A DNA stretch of 64,000 bases. Source: Terriglobia bacterium. GTDB lineage: Bacteria > Acidobacteriota > Terriglobia > Terriglobales > Acidobacteriaceae. The stretch spans positions 62,001 through 126,000 of the forward strand of contig JAIQEY010000008.1 in NCBI GenBank assembly GCA_020073565.1. Reading direction: 5' to 3'. A program made the position numbers and the translations under genes. Below are positions 9,616 through 17,381 of this stretch, in pieces (within the stretch, counting starts at the first letter, position 1; every line of letters starts with the position of its first letter). The notes beneath the pieces were generated by a model. That model searched no databases, was not told where the DNA came from, and was given only the letters and a program-made list of their open reading frames with translations.

Positions 9616-10328
9616 TTCCTCGCCTTCGACGGCCGAGCGAACATGTAGCCTACTCCACGAATCGTCTTGATATGATCGCCGTTTTCGTCCGAGTCACCCA
9701 GCTTCCGCCGTACCTTGCTGACATGCATGTCGATGCTGCGGTCGAACGGCATAAACTTCCGGCTCAGCACCGCGTTCACCAGACGCTCCCTCGTGACGAC
9801 CCGCCCCGCCTCACGCAACAACACTTCCAGCAGGTTGAACTCCACCGAGGTGAGCTCGACCGGCTGACCTGCCCGCTGGACGGTTCGCGTAGCTGGATCC
9901 AGTTCCACGTCTCCTACGCTCAAGATCTCCGGAACGGCATCGGCCGAACTTGCCGGCTTGGCTCGACGCAGGATGGCCCGGATTCGCGCTACCAGTTCGC
10001 GCGGGTTGAAGGGCTTGGGAAGATAGTCGTCCGCCCCGATCTCGAGGCCAACGATCCGGTCGACGTCTTCTCCGCGTGCGGTCAACAGCAGGACGGGGAC
10101 TTTGGACACGCTGCGAATCCGGCGCAGCACCTCGAAACCATTCATCCCCGGAAGCATCACGTCGAGCACGACCAGCACGTACTCATTCGTAAGGGCCTGT
10201 TGCAGGCCCGCCTCGCCGTCATGCACGGCCTTCAATGTGAAACCCTCGGCGGTCAGATACTCCTGCACCAGCCCGCAGAGTTCGATGTCGTCATCCACTA
10301 CCAGTACATGGTCCATGCGTCTAGTCAT
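9612..10328 (-). CDS. CpxR-like OmpR-family response regulator
   Basis: A 238-residue regulator: receiver domain with acidic pocket VVDDDIE and phospho-acceptor Asp56 (VVLDVMLPG), then a winged-helix DNA-binding domain ending IKTIRGVGYMFARP. The stretch LTARGEDVDRIVGLEIGADD followed by YLPKPFNPRELVARIRAILR is very close to E. coli CpxR. It is the first gene of the pair with the kinase. Alternative start Met5 (10316) would match the E. coli N-terminus better; neither start has a clear ribosome site. GTAAA half-sites upstream of it and of the divergent CpxP-like gene suggest that it controls both directions. Confidence 0.88.
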   Translation of the reverse strand: MTRRMDHVLVVDDDIELCGLVQEYLTAEGFTLKAVHDGEAGLQQALTNEYVLVVLDVMLPGMNGFEVLRRIRSVSKVPVLLLTARGEDVDRIVGLEIGADDYLPKPFNPRELVARIRAILRRAKPASSADAVPEILSVGDVELDPATRTVQRAGQPVELTSVEFNLLEVLLREAGRVVTRERLVNAVLSRKFMPFDRSIDMHVSKVRRKLGDSDENGDHIKTIRGVGYMFARPSKARK

Positions 10329-10356
10329 GTTCTAGCACCCGGCCTGCGTGTTCGCG

Positions 10357-10371
10357 GTAAAGATTTGTGAT
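10357..10371 (+). promoter_or_regulatory. Degenerate CpxR-type box near the regulator start
   Basis: GTAAAGATTTGTGAT matches GTAAA-N5-GTAAA fully in the first half and in three of five bases in the second. It lies 29 bases upstream of the regulator start, where self-regulation would act. Short and imperfect, so uncertain. Confidence 0.3.
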
Positions 10372-10386
10372 TGCTGAGAGCAGTCT

Positions 10387-10453
10387 CGAGCTACGAGCTA
10401 CGAGCGACGAGCTTCGAGCGATCCGATTACGGGTTGTCAGCTCGAAGCTCGCA
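10387..10453. repeat. Palindromic repeat, family B variant (GAGCTACGAGC type)
   Basis: Tandem GAGCTACGAGCTACGAGC on the left and TCAGCTCGAAGCTCGCAGC on the right form an imperfect inverted repeat in the divergent gap between the regulator and the CpxP-like gene. Related to the copies at 6755, 15027 and 62127. Confidence 0.6.
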
Positions 10454-10457
10454 GCCC

Positions 10458-10493
10458 TTTACAAAACTTTACCGCGCTTGACCGACTCTTTAC
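10458..10493 (-). promoter_or_regulatory. Candidate CpxR box array upstream of the CpxP/Spy-like gene
   Basis: On the minus strand 10472-10458 reads GTAAAGTTTTGTAAA, an exact GTAAA-N5-GTAAA, which is the E. coli CpxR consensus. A third half-site (GTAAA, 10493-10489) lies 21 bases away. The 10- and 21-base start-to-start spacings put all three on one face of the helix. The array ends about 75 bases before the CpxP-like start codon. Confidence 0.55.
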
Positions 10494-10566
10494 CGCATCT
10501 TTTGCTGGGAAGTGTTCTTATGAGCACGGTGACTCGGGACTGCCCCCCACACCGCGGAGAAAACTA

Positions 10567-11037
10567 ATGAAATCGACTCGCACAACAGTTCTGGTAATCG
10601 CTGCCGCCGTGATTGTCGCGGTGGCCGCGTTCGCGCAAGGCATGCATCGTCACGGTGGACCGGGCGGCGGCTTCGAACACATGCTTGGCTTCTACTCTGA
10701 CTATCTTGATCTTAGCAGCGCGCAGCAGGATCAGATCAAAGCCATCATGCAAAAGGAAAAGCCCGCTCTGGAACCACTGATGCAGCAGATGAAGCAGTTC
10801 CACAGCCAGATGAACCAGCTCGACCAAAGCGGAGCATTTGACGAGGCCAAGGTCCGCGCTGTCGCCACCCAGCAGTCGCAGACCATGATTGAGCTTGCGG
10901 TCCAGCACGCACGCATCAAGTCGGAAATGCTTCAGGTCCTGACGCCTGACCAGAAGACGAAATTCGCGCAACTTCAGGCCAAGCACGAACAGCGCATGCA
11001 GAATCACATGCAGGCGCCGGAGCCGCCGTCCGACTAG
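10567..11037 (+). CDS. CpxP/Spy-like periplasmic LTxxQ-motif protein
   Basis: A 156-residue exported protein. The signal peptide (about residues 1-23) ends at AAFAQG, then comes a His/Gly-rich stretch (MHRHGGPGGG) that could bind metal. The mature part is predicted all-helical with two copies of the family motif: LDLSSAQQDQI (about 49-59) and VLTPDQKTKF (about 124-133). CpxP, Spy and ZraP are periplasmic chaperones or feedback inhibitors of Cpx/Bae/Zra signalling. The gene diverges from a CpxR/CpxA-like pair and has a CpxR-type box upstream, so it is probably their target and possibly an inhibitor of the kinase. Confidence 0.85.
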   Translation: MKSTRTTVLVIAAAVIVAVAAFAQGMHRHGGPGGGFEHMLGFYSDYLDLSSAQQDQIKAIMQKEKPALEPLMQQMKQFHSQMNQLDQSGAFDEAKVRAVATQQSQTMIELAVQHARIKSEMLQVLTPDQKTKFAQLQAKHEQRMQNHMQAPEPPSD

Positions 11038-11126
11038 GCAGATCTTGTAACGCCTCTCTCCTACCCGGGCGCGGACTGGAACCCCAATTTCCGGCCCTCG
11101 CCCGGCTTTTTCAAACAGAGTGACCC

Positions 11127-11378
11127 ATGGAACGCGCGGACCTGCTCTACTCGGGACTGCTGTTCGCCGCCGAAGGCATGCTGCTACTCTGGACCGTTGT
11201 CCTGCTGACTGCCGCCGTTATGGTGCTGGGTCCGATCGCCAGAAAATCCGCACCCACCGCTGCTACAATCTCATCTACAACAGTTCATGGTGCCGAAGAG
11301 TTTACGTCCCCTCGTCCCGTATCTGAAGCGCTACAAGAGCGGTCTACTGTGGGGCGGTCTCTGCGTACTGTTCAATAA
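11127..11378 (+). CDS. Possible small membrane protein overlapping the ABC exporter start
   Basis: An 83-codon frame whose first 37 residues form one hydrophobic helix (LLLWTVVLLTAAVMVLG). The rest is polar and overlaps the first 92 bases of the ABC exporter in another frame, so the C-terminal part may not be genuine. The ribosome site is weak (GAGTGACCC). It would be co-transcribed with the exporter. No family recognised; it may be spurious. Confidence 0.3.
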   Translation: MERADLLYSGLLFAAEGMLLLWTVVLLTAAVMVLGPIARKSAPTAATISSTTVHGAEEFTSPRPVSEALQERSTVGRSLRTVQ

Positions 11379-13053
11379 CGGCATCTGGATTCTCTTCCCG
11401 CAGGTGATCCGCCGGGCGGTGGACGCTCTCAGCCACGGCGTAACCCGCCAGAAACTGCTGACCTACTCTCTGCTGGTGGTTGCGGTCGCACTCGCGAAAG
11501 GCATCTTCCAGTTCCTGACTCGCTGGGTCGTAATTGGGATTTCGCGCGACATCGAGTTCGACTTACGCAACGATCTTTTTGCCCATCTTGAACGCCTTTC
11601 CTACTCCTACTATCAGCGTAATCGGACGGGTGACATCATGGCCAAAGCCACCAACGACCTGAACGCCGTTCGCATGCTGCTGGGCCCAGCGATTATGTAC
11701 TCGGCCAACACGATCGTCTTTACAGCGGGCGCTCTTGCCTTCATGCTCGCGATCAGCCCCAAGTTGACGCTCTACGCTTTTCTGCCACTGCCGATCGCCA
11801 GCATCGTGATCCAGTATTTTGGACGTCAGATTCACGAGCGCTTCGAGCGTATCCAGGCCATGTTTTCCGATATCTCGGCACGCGCCCAGGAGAACTTCTC
11901 GGGCGCGCGCGTGATCAGGGCGTACGTGCAGGAACAAGCGGAGATCACGGCCTTCGAAGGCGCCAACCAGGAATACATCCGCCGCAGTCTCGGTCTGGTC
12001 CGCTTGATGGGCATGCTATGGCCGACGCTCGAACTCATGCTGGGCGTGGCCGTCGTCATCGTCCTGTGGCTCGGTGGACGCCAGGTCCTCCTCGGCCGCA
12101 TGACGGTTGGCGACTTCGTTGCCTTCAACACCTACATGGTGCAGCTCACGTGGCCGGTCATCGCTCTCGGATGGGTGATCAACATTTTCCAGCGGGGCAC
12201 CGCGTCCATGGGGCGCATCAATGAAATCCTGACCGAGCAACCCGAGATTGCCGACGATCCCGCGCTGATTGGAGCGATGGGTGCCTCTCCCGTCCAGATC
12301 GCAGAGATCCAGGGCGAAGTTGAATTCCGTAATCTAAACTTCGCTTACAACGGCGTGCCCGTTCTAAACGACATTAACCTGCGCATTCCCGCCGGATCGA
12401 GCCTGGCGATTGTCGGCCCGACAGGCTCCGGCAAGACGACGCTAGTGAACCTGATCCCCCGCGTCTACGACGCCGCCCCAGGAGCCGTCCTCATCGACGG
12501 CAAGCCCATTCGTGAGTTCCCGCTCGAGACGTTGCGTCGCAAGATTGGCTTTGTTCCGCAAGAGACATTTCTGTTCAGCGACACCATCCGCGAAAATATC
12601 GCCTTCGGCAGACATGACGCCCATCTTCCCGAAGTGCAGGCCGCCGCCGAAGGCGCCAACATCGCTCAAGACATTGAGAGCTTCCCCGAGAGCTACAACA
12701 CCACCGTCGGCGAGCGGGGCATCACCCTCTCTGGCGGACAGAAGCAGCGGACGGCGATTGCCCGCGCCCTGCTGCGCAGCCCTCGTATCCTCATCCTCGA
12801 CGATGCTCTCTCCAGCGTCGACACCCACACCGAAGACAAAATCCTCAACCACCTCCGCGAAATCATGCTGGGACGCACGACCATCTTCATCTCACACCGC
12901 GTCTCTACCGTGCGCAACGCCGACCGCATCGCCGTCCTTCACCAGGGACAAATCGTGGAACTCGGCTCCCACGACGAATTGATCGCCCGCAACGGCTACT
13001 ACACCGACCTCTACAACAAACAACTGTTGGAAGAGGAATTGGCCGAAGTGTAA
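11287..13053 (+). CDS. ABC exporter half-transporter (MsbA/YheI-like)
   Basis: A 588-residue type IV ABC exporter: six-helix membrane domain (about 15-310) fused to a nucleotide-binding domain. Walker A is GPTGSGKT (377-384), signature LSGGQ (481-485), Walker B ILILDD (501-506), D-loop SSVD, H-loop FISHR. The residue after the Walker B Asp, normally the catalytic Glu, is Asp506. This is typical of the degenerate-site half of heterodimeric exporters such as BmrC (YheI) or TM287. No second half-transporter is adjacent. The substrate could be a lipid or drug. A family A hairpin starts directly at the stop codon and could terminate transcription. Confidence 0.88.
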   Translation: MVPKSLRPLVPYLKRYKSGLLWGGLCVLFNNGIWILFPQVIRRAVDALSHGVTRQKLLTYSLLVVAVALAKGIFQFLTRWVVIGISRDIEFDLRNDLFAHLERLSYSYYQRNRTGDIMAKATNDLNAVRMLLGPAIMYSANTIVFTAGALAFMLAISPKLTLYAFLPLPIASIVIQYFGRQIHERFERIQAMFSDISARAQENFSGARVIRAYVQEQAEITAFEGANQEYIRRSLGLVRLMGMLWPTLELMLGVAVVIVLWLGGRQVLLGRMTVGDFVAFNTYMVQLTWPVIALGWVINIFQRGTASMGRINEILTEQPEIADDPALIGAMGASPVQIAEIQGEVEFRNLNFAYNGVPVLNDINLRIPAGSSLAIVGPTGSGKTTLVNLIPRVYDAAPGAVLIDGKPIREFPLETLRRKIGFVPQETFLFSDTIRENIAFGRHDAHLPEVQAAAEGANIAQDIESFPESYNTTVGERGITLSGGQKQRTAIARALLRSPRILILDDALSSVDTHTEDKILNHLREIMLGRTTIFISHRVSTVRNADRIAVLHQGQIVELGSHDELIARNGYYTDLYNKQLLEEELAEV

Positions 13054-13073
13054 GGCGGACACTCTTGTCCGCC
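13054..13073. repeat. Palindromic repeat, family A (single hairpin)
   Basis: GGCGGACACTCTTGTCCGCC, an eight-base-pair stem with a four-base loop, begins at the base after the ABC exporter stop codon. No T-tract follows. Probable repeat, possible weak terminator. Confidence 0.7.
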
Positions 13074-13094
13074 CTCGCTTACAGTGAGGCGATT

Positions 13095-13126
13095 CCCACT
13101 CATCGCAAAGTGCGCGATGTGTGGGG
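13095..13126. repeat. Palindromic repeat, family D (CCCACTCATCGC hairpin)
   Basis: CCCACTCATCGC, a loop, then GCGATGTGTGGGG followed by CACCCG. One mismatch in the stem. A second copy with a perfect stem is at 53257. Confidence 0.65.
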
Positions 13127-13148
13127 CACCCGCTGTTCCTCACCAACA

Positions 13149-13856
13149 TCACCGCCCGCCGTGCTCCCTCGCTCTTTCAGCGATTGCGGACGCTTCGTCC
13201 AGCATCTTGTCGATGCGGCGGCCGCGCGATTCCGGCGTTCGATAACCAAAAATCCCCAATAAGTGACCACGGCGCTTCGCCGCAGTCATGAGTTCCCAAC
13301 CCTCGCGCGCGACCGGGTTGCTTGAAAACGCGACCTGCAAGATGGGCGGGAGTTCGCGTTCGGCCTCCATGGTGGCGAGCATACGCTCCGCAATCTGTTC
13401 GGCGCGGCGAACGCGAACGTCGGGGCTCTTGGGTTCACTCACCCACTTGGCGATGTCGTTGCGCGTGGAATGATTCAGTTGCTCGAACCAGCGCCGGAGA
13501 GTTCGCTCTTCGGCCAGGATGCCGCTGAATTCTGTGGAAACGGTGACCACGCGCTTTTCCGTGTCAGGCTCGATGTGGAAACGGGCCACCGTCCCGGCAA
13601 CTGCGCGAGCGCCTTTCTGCATGCGCTTGTTGACGAGCAGGATGTGCCCGCCTTGGCCGGTTGGAAACAAAGCAGTTCGAAAAGCGAAGCTGTTGATCTC
13701 GCCTTTCACTCGCAGTTGGCCGCGACGCCCCCACACCTTGGCGACGTCGAAAGGAATGTGAATGATGGTCCAGTTCAGACGGGACTTCATGCGCTCCAGC
13801 GTCGCTTGAAACGACTTGGGCAAGGGTGGGGTCTGGTTAGTTTTGGACTTCGCCAT
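13149..13856 (-). CDS. YdeI/OmpD-associated family protein with DUF1905 domain
   Basis: A 235-residue soluble protein. The N-terminal half (about residues 15-115) matches DUF1905, a small beta-barrel (WGRRGQLRVKGEINSFAFRT). The C-terminal part is the YdeI/bacteriocin-protection helical region (RWFEQLNHSTRNDIAKWV and GYRTPESRGRRIDKML). The start at 13856 (MAKSKTNQ) is chosen because longer forms add residues unlike the family. The molecular function is unknown; relatives have been linked to polymyxin or bacteriocin tolerance. It stands alone between two palindromic repeats and a convergently placed exporter gene. Confidence 0.75.
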   Translation of the reverse strand: MAKSKTNQTPPLPKSFQATLERMKSRLNWTIIHIPFDVAKVWGRRGQLRVKGEINSFAFRTALFPTGQGGHILLVNKRMQKGARAVAGTVARFHIEPDTEKRVVTVSTEFSGILAEERTLRRWFEQLNHSTRNDIAKWVSEPKSPDVRVRRAEQIAERMLATMEAERELPPILQVAFSSNPVAREGWELMTAAKRRGHLLGIFGYRTPESRGRRIDKMLDEASAIAERAREHGGR

Positions 13857-13976
13857 CGGCTTCCGGTAAAGCGAATGAAATTTTAATATAGAAGTGCCAG
13901 CAGGATGTTCCGGGCATCGAACGAAATACCTCGCAACAAGGTAAACTCGAAAGAACAAAACCTCCGGAGAACGACC

Positions 13977-15029
13977 GTGATCTGCCCGAAATGCGGTGAG
14001 GACAACGCGAATAATTTTCGCTTCTGTGGAATGTGCGGGGCAGTGCTGGAAAAGGCGATGCCGGCAAGCGCGCCGAAGGCTGAGACCATGCGGGAGGGCG
14101 TTCCCGTGGCATTGACCATTCCCGCCAATCCTCCCAAAGCCGGAGTCGAGAAACGAGTGGAACCAGTCAACGGGGCTGCCATGCCCGGGCTAGGGGGACC
14201 AACCCTGGATTCGCTGCGCGAGAAAGCACTTTCAGGTGCGGACCCTTTTTTTGAGCTGGAACAGCCGAAGACGGGTGGCCGCAAGATTCTGCTGCTGGTG
14301 CTGCTGGCGGCTCTCGGAGCAGCGATCTGGTGGACGTATACGAACTATGCCGCCATCGGCGAAAACCAGAAGCAGCCAGGCGCGGCGGTCTCACAAGCGG
14401 GGACGGACGAGGTTCCGGCGGAAAAACCGGCGGCCCAGCAGCAGGCACCCCAGACAAAAAGTGCAGATGCTCCGCCGCCAAGTCCTTCGCCTTCCGAACA
14501 AGCACCCTCGCCAGCGGCGGGTCAGACACCGCCCGCCAAGACAAGCGCTAGTCCGGAGAGCAAGCCTCAAGGGGCAGCGGCGGTGGTGGCAGCAAAGCCG
14601 CGTACGCTTGAGAAAACAGCCAGCGTCGCAGCCATGGCGAAGCCAGGCCAGCATACGACGGTGCGCGCTGACCGGACGGCCGTGCTGGCTCCCAAACCTG
14701 CGGTCACGGTGACGGCCGCCGACACTGGCGATGCCGCGTTCCGCAAGGGCGAGGCTTATCTCTATGGCCGGGGCGTACCGGAGAACTGTGACGAGGCGAT
14801 CAAGAATCTGAAAGCGGCGTCGGCCAAACTTCATGCGCGAGCACGGAGCACGTTCGGAACCATGTATGCCACCGGCCACTGCGTGAGCCGCGATCTTCCC
14901 ACCGCGTACTCATGGTTTGCCCTGGCCCTGCAGGCGGATCCGAACAATCAGATTCTGGAGAAAGATCTGAGCGCAATCTGGAACCAGATGACGCCGCCCG
15001 AGCGGCAGATGGCAACGAAAAAGCAGTAG
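13977..15029 (+). CDS. Zinc-ribbon, single-pass membrane protein with Sel1-like repeats
   Basis: A 350-residue protein starting at GTG (13977) with GGAG upstream. Residues 1-20 form a zinc ribbon, ICPKCGEDNANNFRFCGMCG, with two CxxC pairs. A membrane helix (ILLLVLLAALGAAIWWTY) lies near residue 104. It is followed by about 110 residues rich in Pro, Ala, Gln and Lys, then a Sel1/TPR-like region (GEAYLYGRGVPENCDEAIKN and GTMYATGHCVSRDLPTAYSW). The layout puts a cytoplasmic metal-binding head and a periplasmic repeat domain on one chain. Function unknown. The stop codon lies in a family B repeat. Confidence 0.75.
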   Translation: MICPKCGEDNANNFRFCGMCGAVLEKAMPASAPKAETMREGVPVALTIPANPPKAGVEKRVEPVNGAAMPGLGGPTLDSLREKALSGADPFFELEQPKTGGRKILLLVLLAALGAAIWWTYTNYAAIGENQKQPGAAVSQAGTDEVPAEKPAAQQQAPQTKSADAPPPSPSPSEQAPSPAAGQTPPAKTSASPESKPQGAAAVVAAKPRTLEKTASVAAMAKPGQHTTVRADRTAVLAPKPAVTVTAADTGDAAFRKGEAYLYGRGVPENCDEAIKNLKAASAKLHARARSTFGTMYATGHCVSRDLPTAYSWFALALQADPNNQILEKDLSAIWNQMTPPERQMATKKQ

Positions 15030-15105
15030 CGAGAGGGGAGTAGTGAGTCGCGAGTTAGGCTGGTACCGTAGAACTCGGCGCTCGCTACTCGCTACTCGCC
15101 ACTAG
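15027..15105. repeat. Palindromic repeat, family B (GAGTAGCGAGT type)
   Basis: Left arm from 15027 (TAGCGAGAGGGGAGTAGTGA) and right arm ending at 15105 (GCTACTCGCTACTCGCCACT) form an imperfect inverted repeat. It contains the stop codons of both convergent genes: that of the zinc-ribbon gene (15027-15029) and of nuoB (15085-15087), and it encodes the last five NuoB residues. Confidence 0.75.
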
Positions 15106-15657
15106 ATTCAGCGCTCTCTTCAGCGTGCCGCGTTCTTGCTGGATTTTTTCCTGCAGTAGCGTGATTGCGTAGATCAGTTGCTCGGGACGCGGCGGGCAGC
15201 CGGGAACGTAGATGTCGACCGGGATCACCTGGTTCACGCTCTGGACGAGTGCGTAGTTGTTGAACACGCCACCGGAAGTTGCGCAGGCTCCCATCGAGAT
15301 CACCCACTTCGGCTCCGGCATCTGTTCCCAGAGTTGGCGAATCACCGGCGCCATTTTGTTCGAAACACGGCCGGCGATAATCATCAGGTCCGACTGGCGC
15401 GGCGATGGGCGAAAGACTTCGGCGCCGAAACGGGCAATATCGAAACGCGACGCGCCCATGGACATCATTTCGATGGCGCAACAGGCCAGGCCGAAGGTCA
15501 TGGGCCAGATGGAGTTCTTGCGCATCCAGTTGACGGCCGAGTCGAGCGTCGTCAGTACGATGCCTTCCGGAGCAGCGTTGCCGAAGGTCAACTCCTTGAC
15601 GACTCTCTTGCCGTCTTCGATGTCAACGTAGGGGCCAAAGCTGAGGTCTTGCGCCAT
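15085..15657 (-). CDS. nuoB: NADH-quinone oxidoreductase subunit B
   Basis: A 190-residue complex I subunit carrying the terminal 4Fe-4S cluster N2, at the cytoplasmic face next to the quinone site. Cluster ligands are present: the tandem Cys59-Cys60 ([10 protein letters not shown]), Cys125 ([10 protein letters not shown]) and Cys154 ([10 protein letters not shown]). Length is normal. No other nuo gene is near, which is unusual since nuoA-N are normally one operon. The last residues VASSE and the stop come from a palindromic repeat. It could serve a complex I encoded elsewhere, or be a spare copy. Confidence 0.93.
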   Translation of the reverse strand: MAQDLSFGPYVDIEDGKRVVKELTFGNAAPEGIVLTTLDSAVNWMRKNSIWPMTFGLACCAIEMMSMGASRFDIARFGAEVFRPSPRQSDLMIIAGRVSNKMAPVIRQLWEQMPEPKWVISMGACATSGGVFNNYALVQSVNQVIPVDIYVPGCPPRPEQLIYAITLLQEKIQQERGTLKRALNLVASSE

Positions 15658-15667
15658 GCGTCTATAT

Positions 15668-15716
15668 TAACCGCAGAGGGCCGATATTTTCACCGCCGAG
15701 AGCAGAGTGCGGGGAG
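15668..15716. repeat. Partial family C repeat (ACCGCAGAGG)
   Basis: ACCGCAGAGGGCCG followed by CCGCCGAGAGCAGAGTGCGGGGAG, just upstream of nuoB. Only one arm of the palindrome is convincing; it resembles the left arm of the element at 19927. Confidence 0.45.
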
Positions 15717-15860
15717 AAGGGATTTTCTCACGGGAATACGGTTCTTGCGCAGGGCCGGGTCGTGAGTGAACTGGCCTGGGTTTCGACAAGTGCTTCCGCG
15801 TGGCCCGTACGTCGGCAACAATCGCGCGATAGTTGTCTGCAAGAGCTACAATGCACACCC

Positions 15861-17276
15861 ATGAAAACCGCTATCGTGGCTGCCGGCCTTGCTCTCCTGT
15901 TGTCCTTCGCTGAATCGACGGCTTGCGCCCAGAGTGCCAAGGCACCGCCTGCGATCGCGCTCGTGGGTGGCACGTTGATCGATGTCTCCAACTCCGGTCA
16001 CAGTGGGCACGATATCCCCAATGCTGTTGTGGTCCTCCGGGCGGGGAGAATTGAAGCGGCGGGGCCCGCAACCTTGGTGAAGGTGCCCAGAGACGCAAGG
16101 GCCATCGATTCCACGGGTACTTATATTCTGCCTGGACTGATAGACGGCTTTGGGGGTTTGAACAGTCAGGCACAGGCGAACGCCTGGCTTTATATGGGAG
16201 TGACAACGATCGTCGGCTTTCAAGACGACCGTCGCGGCATGTTAAAGCTGGATGCTCACCCCAGTCCGCACATCTATCCCCTCGATGGCGCGGGTTTCAT
16301 CGATGAGTACAGCCTTTTAATTAGCCTTCCGCAGTGGAGTCGCAAGCTCAAGAAAGGCGAGGAGTCTTCGGATCTGAGTGAACAGGAAACGAAAGCTCAG
16401 ATTGAGGAATTGGCCGGGCGCGGTACGCGAGCGATTTGGGTGGGGCAGGATCTCACTGCTGCAAAGACAAAGTTCATCATTTCGGAGTGTCACCGGTTAG
16501 GGCTTATCACTTACGGCGAGTTCATTGCCACACCCTACTCTGACGCCCTCAAGGACGGGGTTGACGTTCTCCTGCATATGAGCCGGTATGAACTGGGTCT
16601 GATTCCTTCGCGGCTGCAGGAGCCGCTGGTTCGAGATCCCCATGGCGCTGCCCTGGCGCCGGCATATGCCTATCTCAGGCAGCTTGACCCTGCCGATCCC
16701 AGCATTGCGGCGTACAGGAAACAGATCAGCAGTTCCCGCGCTTCGCTCATGCCAACGCTCAGCCTGAGCTATCTTCAATTGCCCAATCACAGAAATCTCT
16801 GGAAAGAACCGGCCGCTTCGATTCTTGACCCAAAGGGTCTCCATCTACCTCCAGACCCCGTAACCGGAGAGGCAACGTCAAAATATGTCTCCAACGACGC
16901 ACGGCGCCTCACAGCGGAGGACGACACACACTTCTGGTCAATCAACCGTAGCCTCCAAGTTGCGCATCCGCTTAATCTCACGGGCACTGCTTCTCCTGCA
17001 TTTGGCACGATGCCAGGCATATCCATGCACACGGAACTGGAGTTGCTAGTGCGCCTAGGTCTCTCTCCCCGGGAGGCCCTGGCCGCCGCCACAAGCAACT
17101 ACTCTGAACGGCTTGGATGGCATGAACTCGGCCTTGTGGAAGCCGGCCGAAGGGCGGACTTGTTGATTCTTGCAGCCGACCCAACAGTAGACATCACGAA
17201 TTCGCGCAAGATTCACTCTGTCATTGTGGAGGGAGTAATTCTCGACCGCGATGCGCTGCTGAATGCACCCCGATGA
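15861..17276 (+). CDS. Exported amidohydrolase-fold protein lacking metal ligands
   Basis: A 471-residue protein with signal peptide (cleaved near ACAQS) and the imidazolonepropionase-like amidohydrolase layout: N-terminal beta domain (VGGTLIDV), TIM-barrel and C-terminal closing strands (GRRADLLILAADP). The first metal motif HxH, normally after GLID, reads GLIDGFGGLN. The third-strand His is YGEF. The late catalytic Asp, normally in GTDA, reads GTAS. Only a His in VLLHMSRYE remains. The frame is otherwise intact, so this appears to be a pseudoenzyme rather than a decayed gene. Role unknown. It is divergent from nuoB. Confidence 0.78.
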   Translation: MKTAIVAAGLALLLSFAESTACAQSAKAPPAIALVGGTLIDVSNSGHSGHDIPNAVVVLRAGRIEAAGPATLVKVPRDARAIDSTGTYILPGLIDGFGGLNSQAQANAWLYMGVTTIVGFQDDRRGMLKLDAHPSPHIYPLDGAGFIDEYSLLISLPQWSRKLKKGEESSDLSEQETKAQIEELAGRGTRAIWVGQDLTAAKTKFIISECHRLGLITYGEFIATPYSDALKDGVDVLLHMSRYELGLIPSRLQEPLVRDPHGAALAPAYAYLRQLDPADPSIAAYRKQISSSRASLMPTLSLSYLQLPNHRNLWKEPAASILDPKGLHLPPDPVTGEATSKYVSNDARRLTAEDDTHFWSINRSLQVAHPLNLTGTASPAFGTMPGISMHTELELLVRLGLSPREALAAATSNYSERLGWHELGLVEAGRRADLLILAADPTVDITNSRKIHSVIVEGVILDRDALLNAPR

Positions 17277-17381
17277 GGCCAGTCTCTCAAAGCGGAGTTC
17301 CAGGCGCTTGTCTGCAGCCTGACATGCAGCGCTAGCGGAGCAAATGTAGTGCCGAGCGGTTGGTCGGCAACCCGGAAACTC

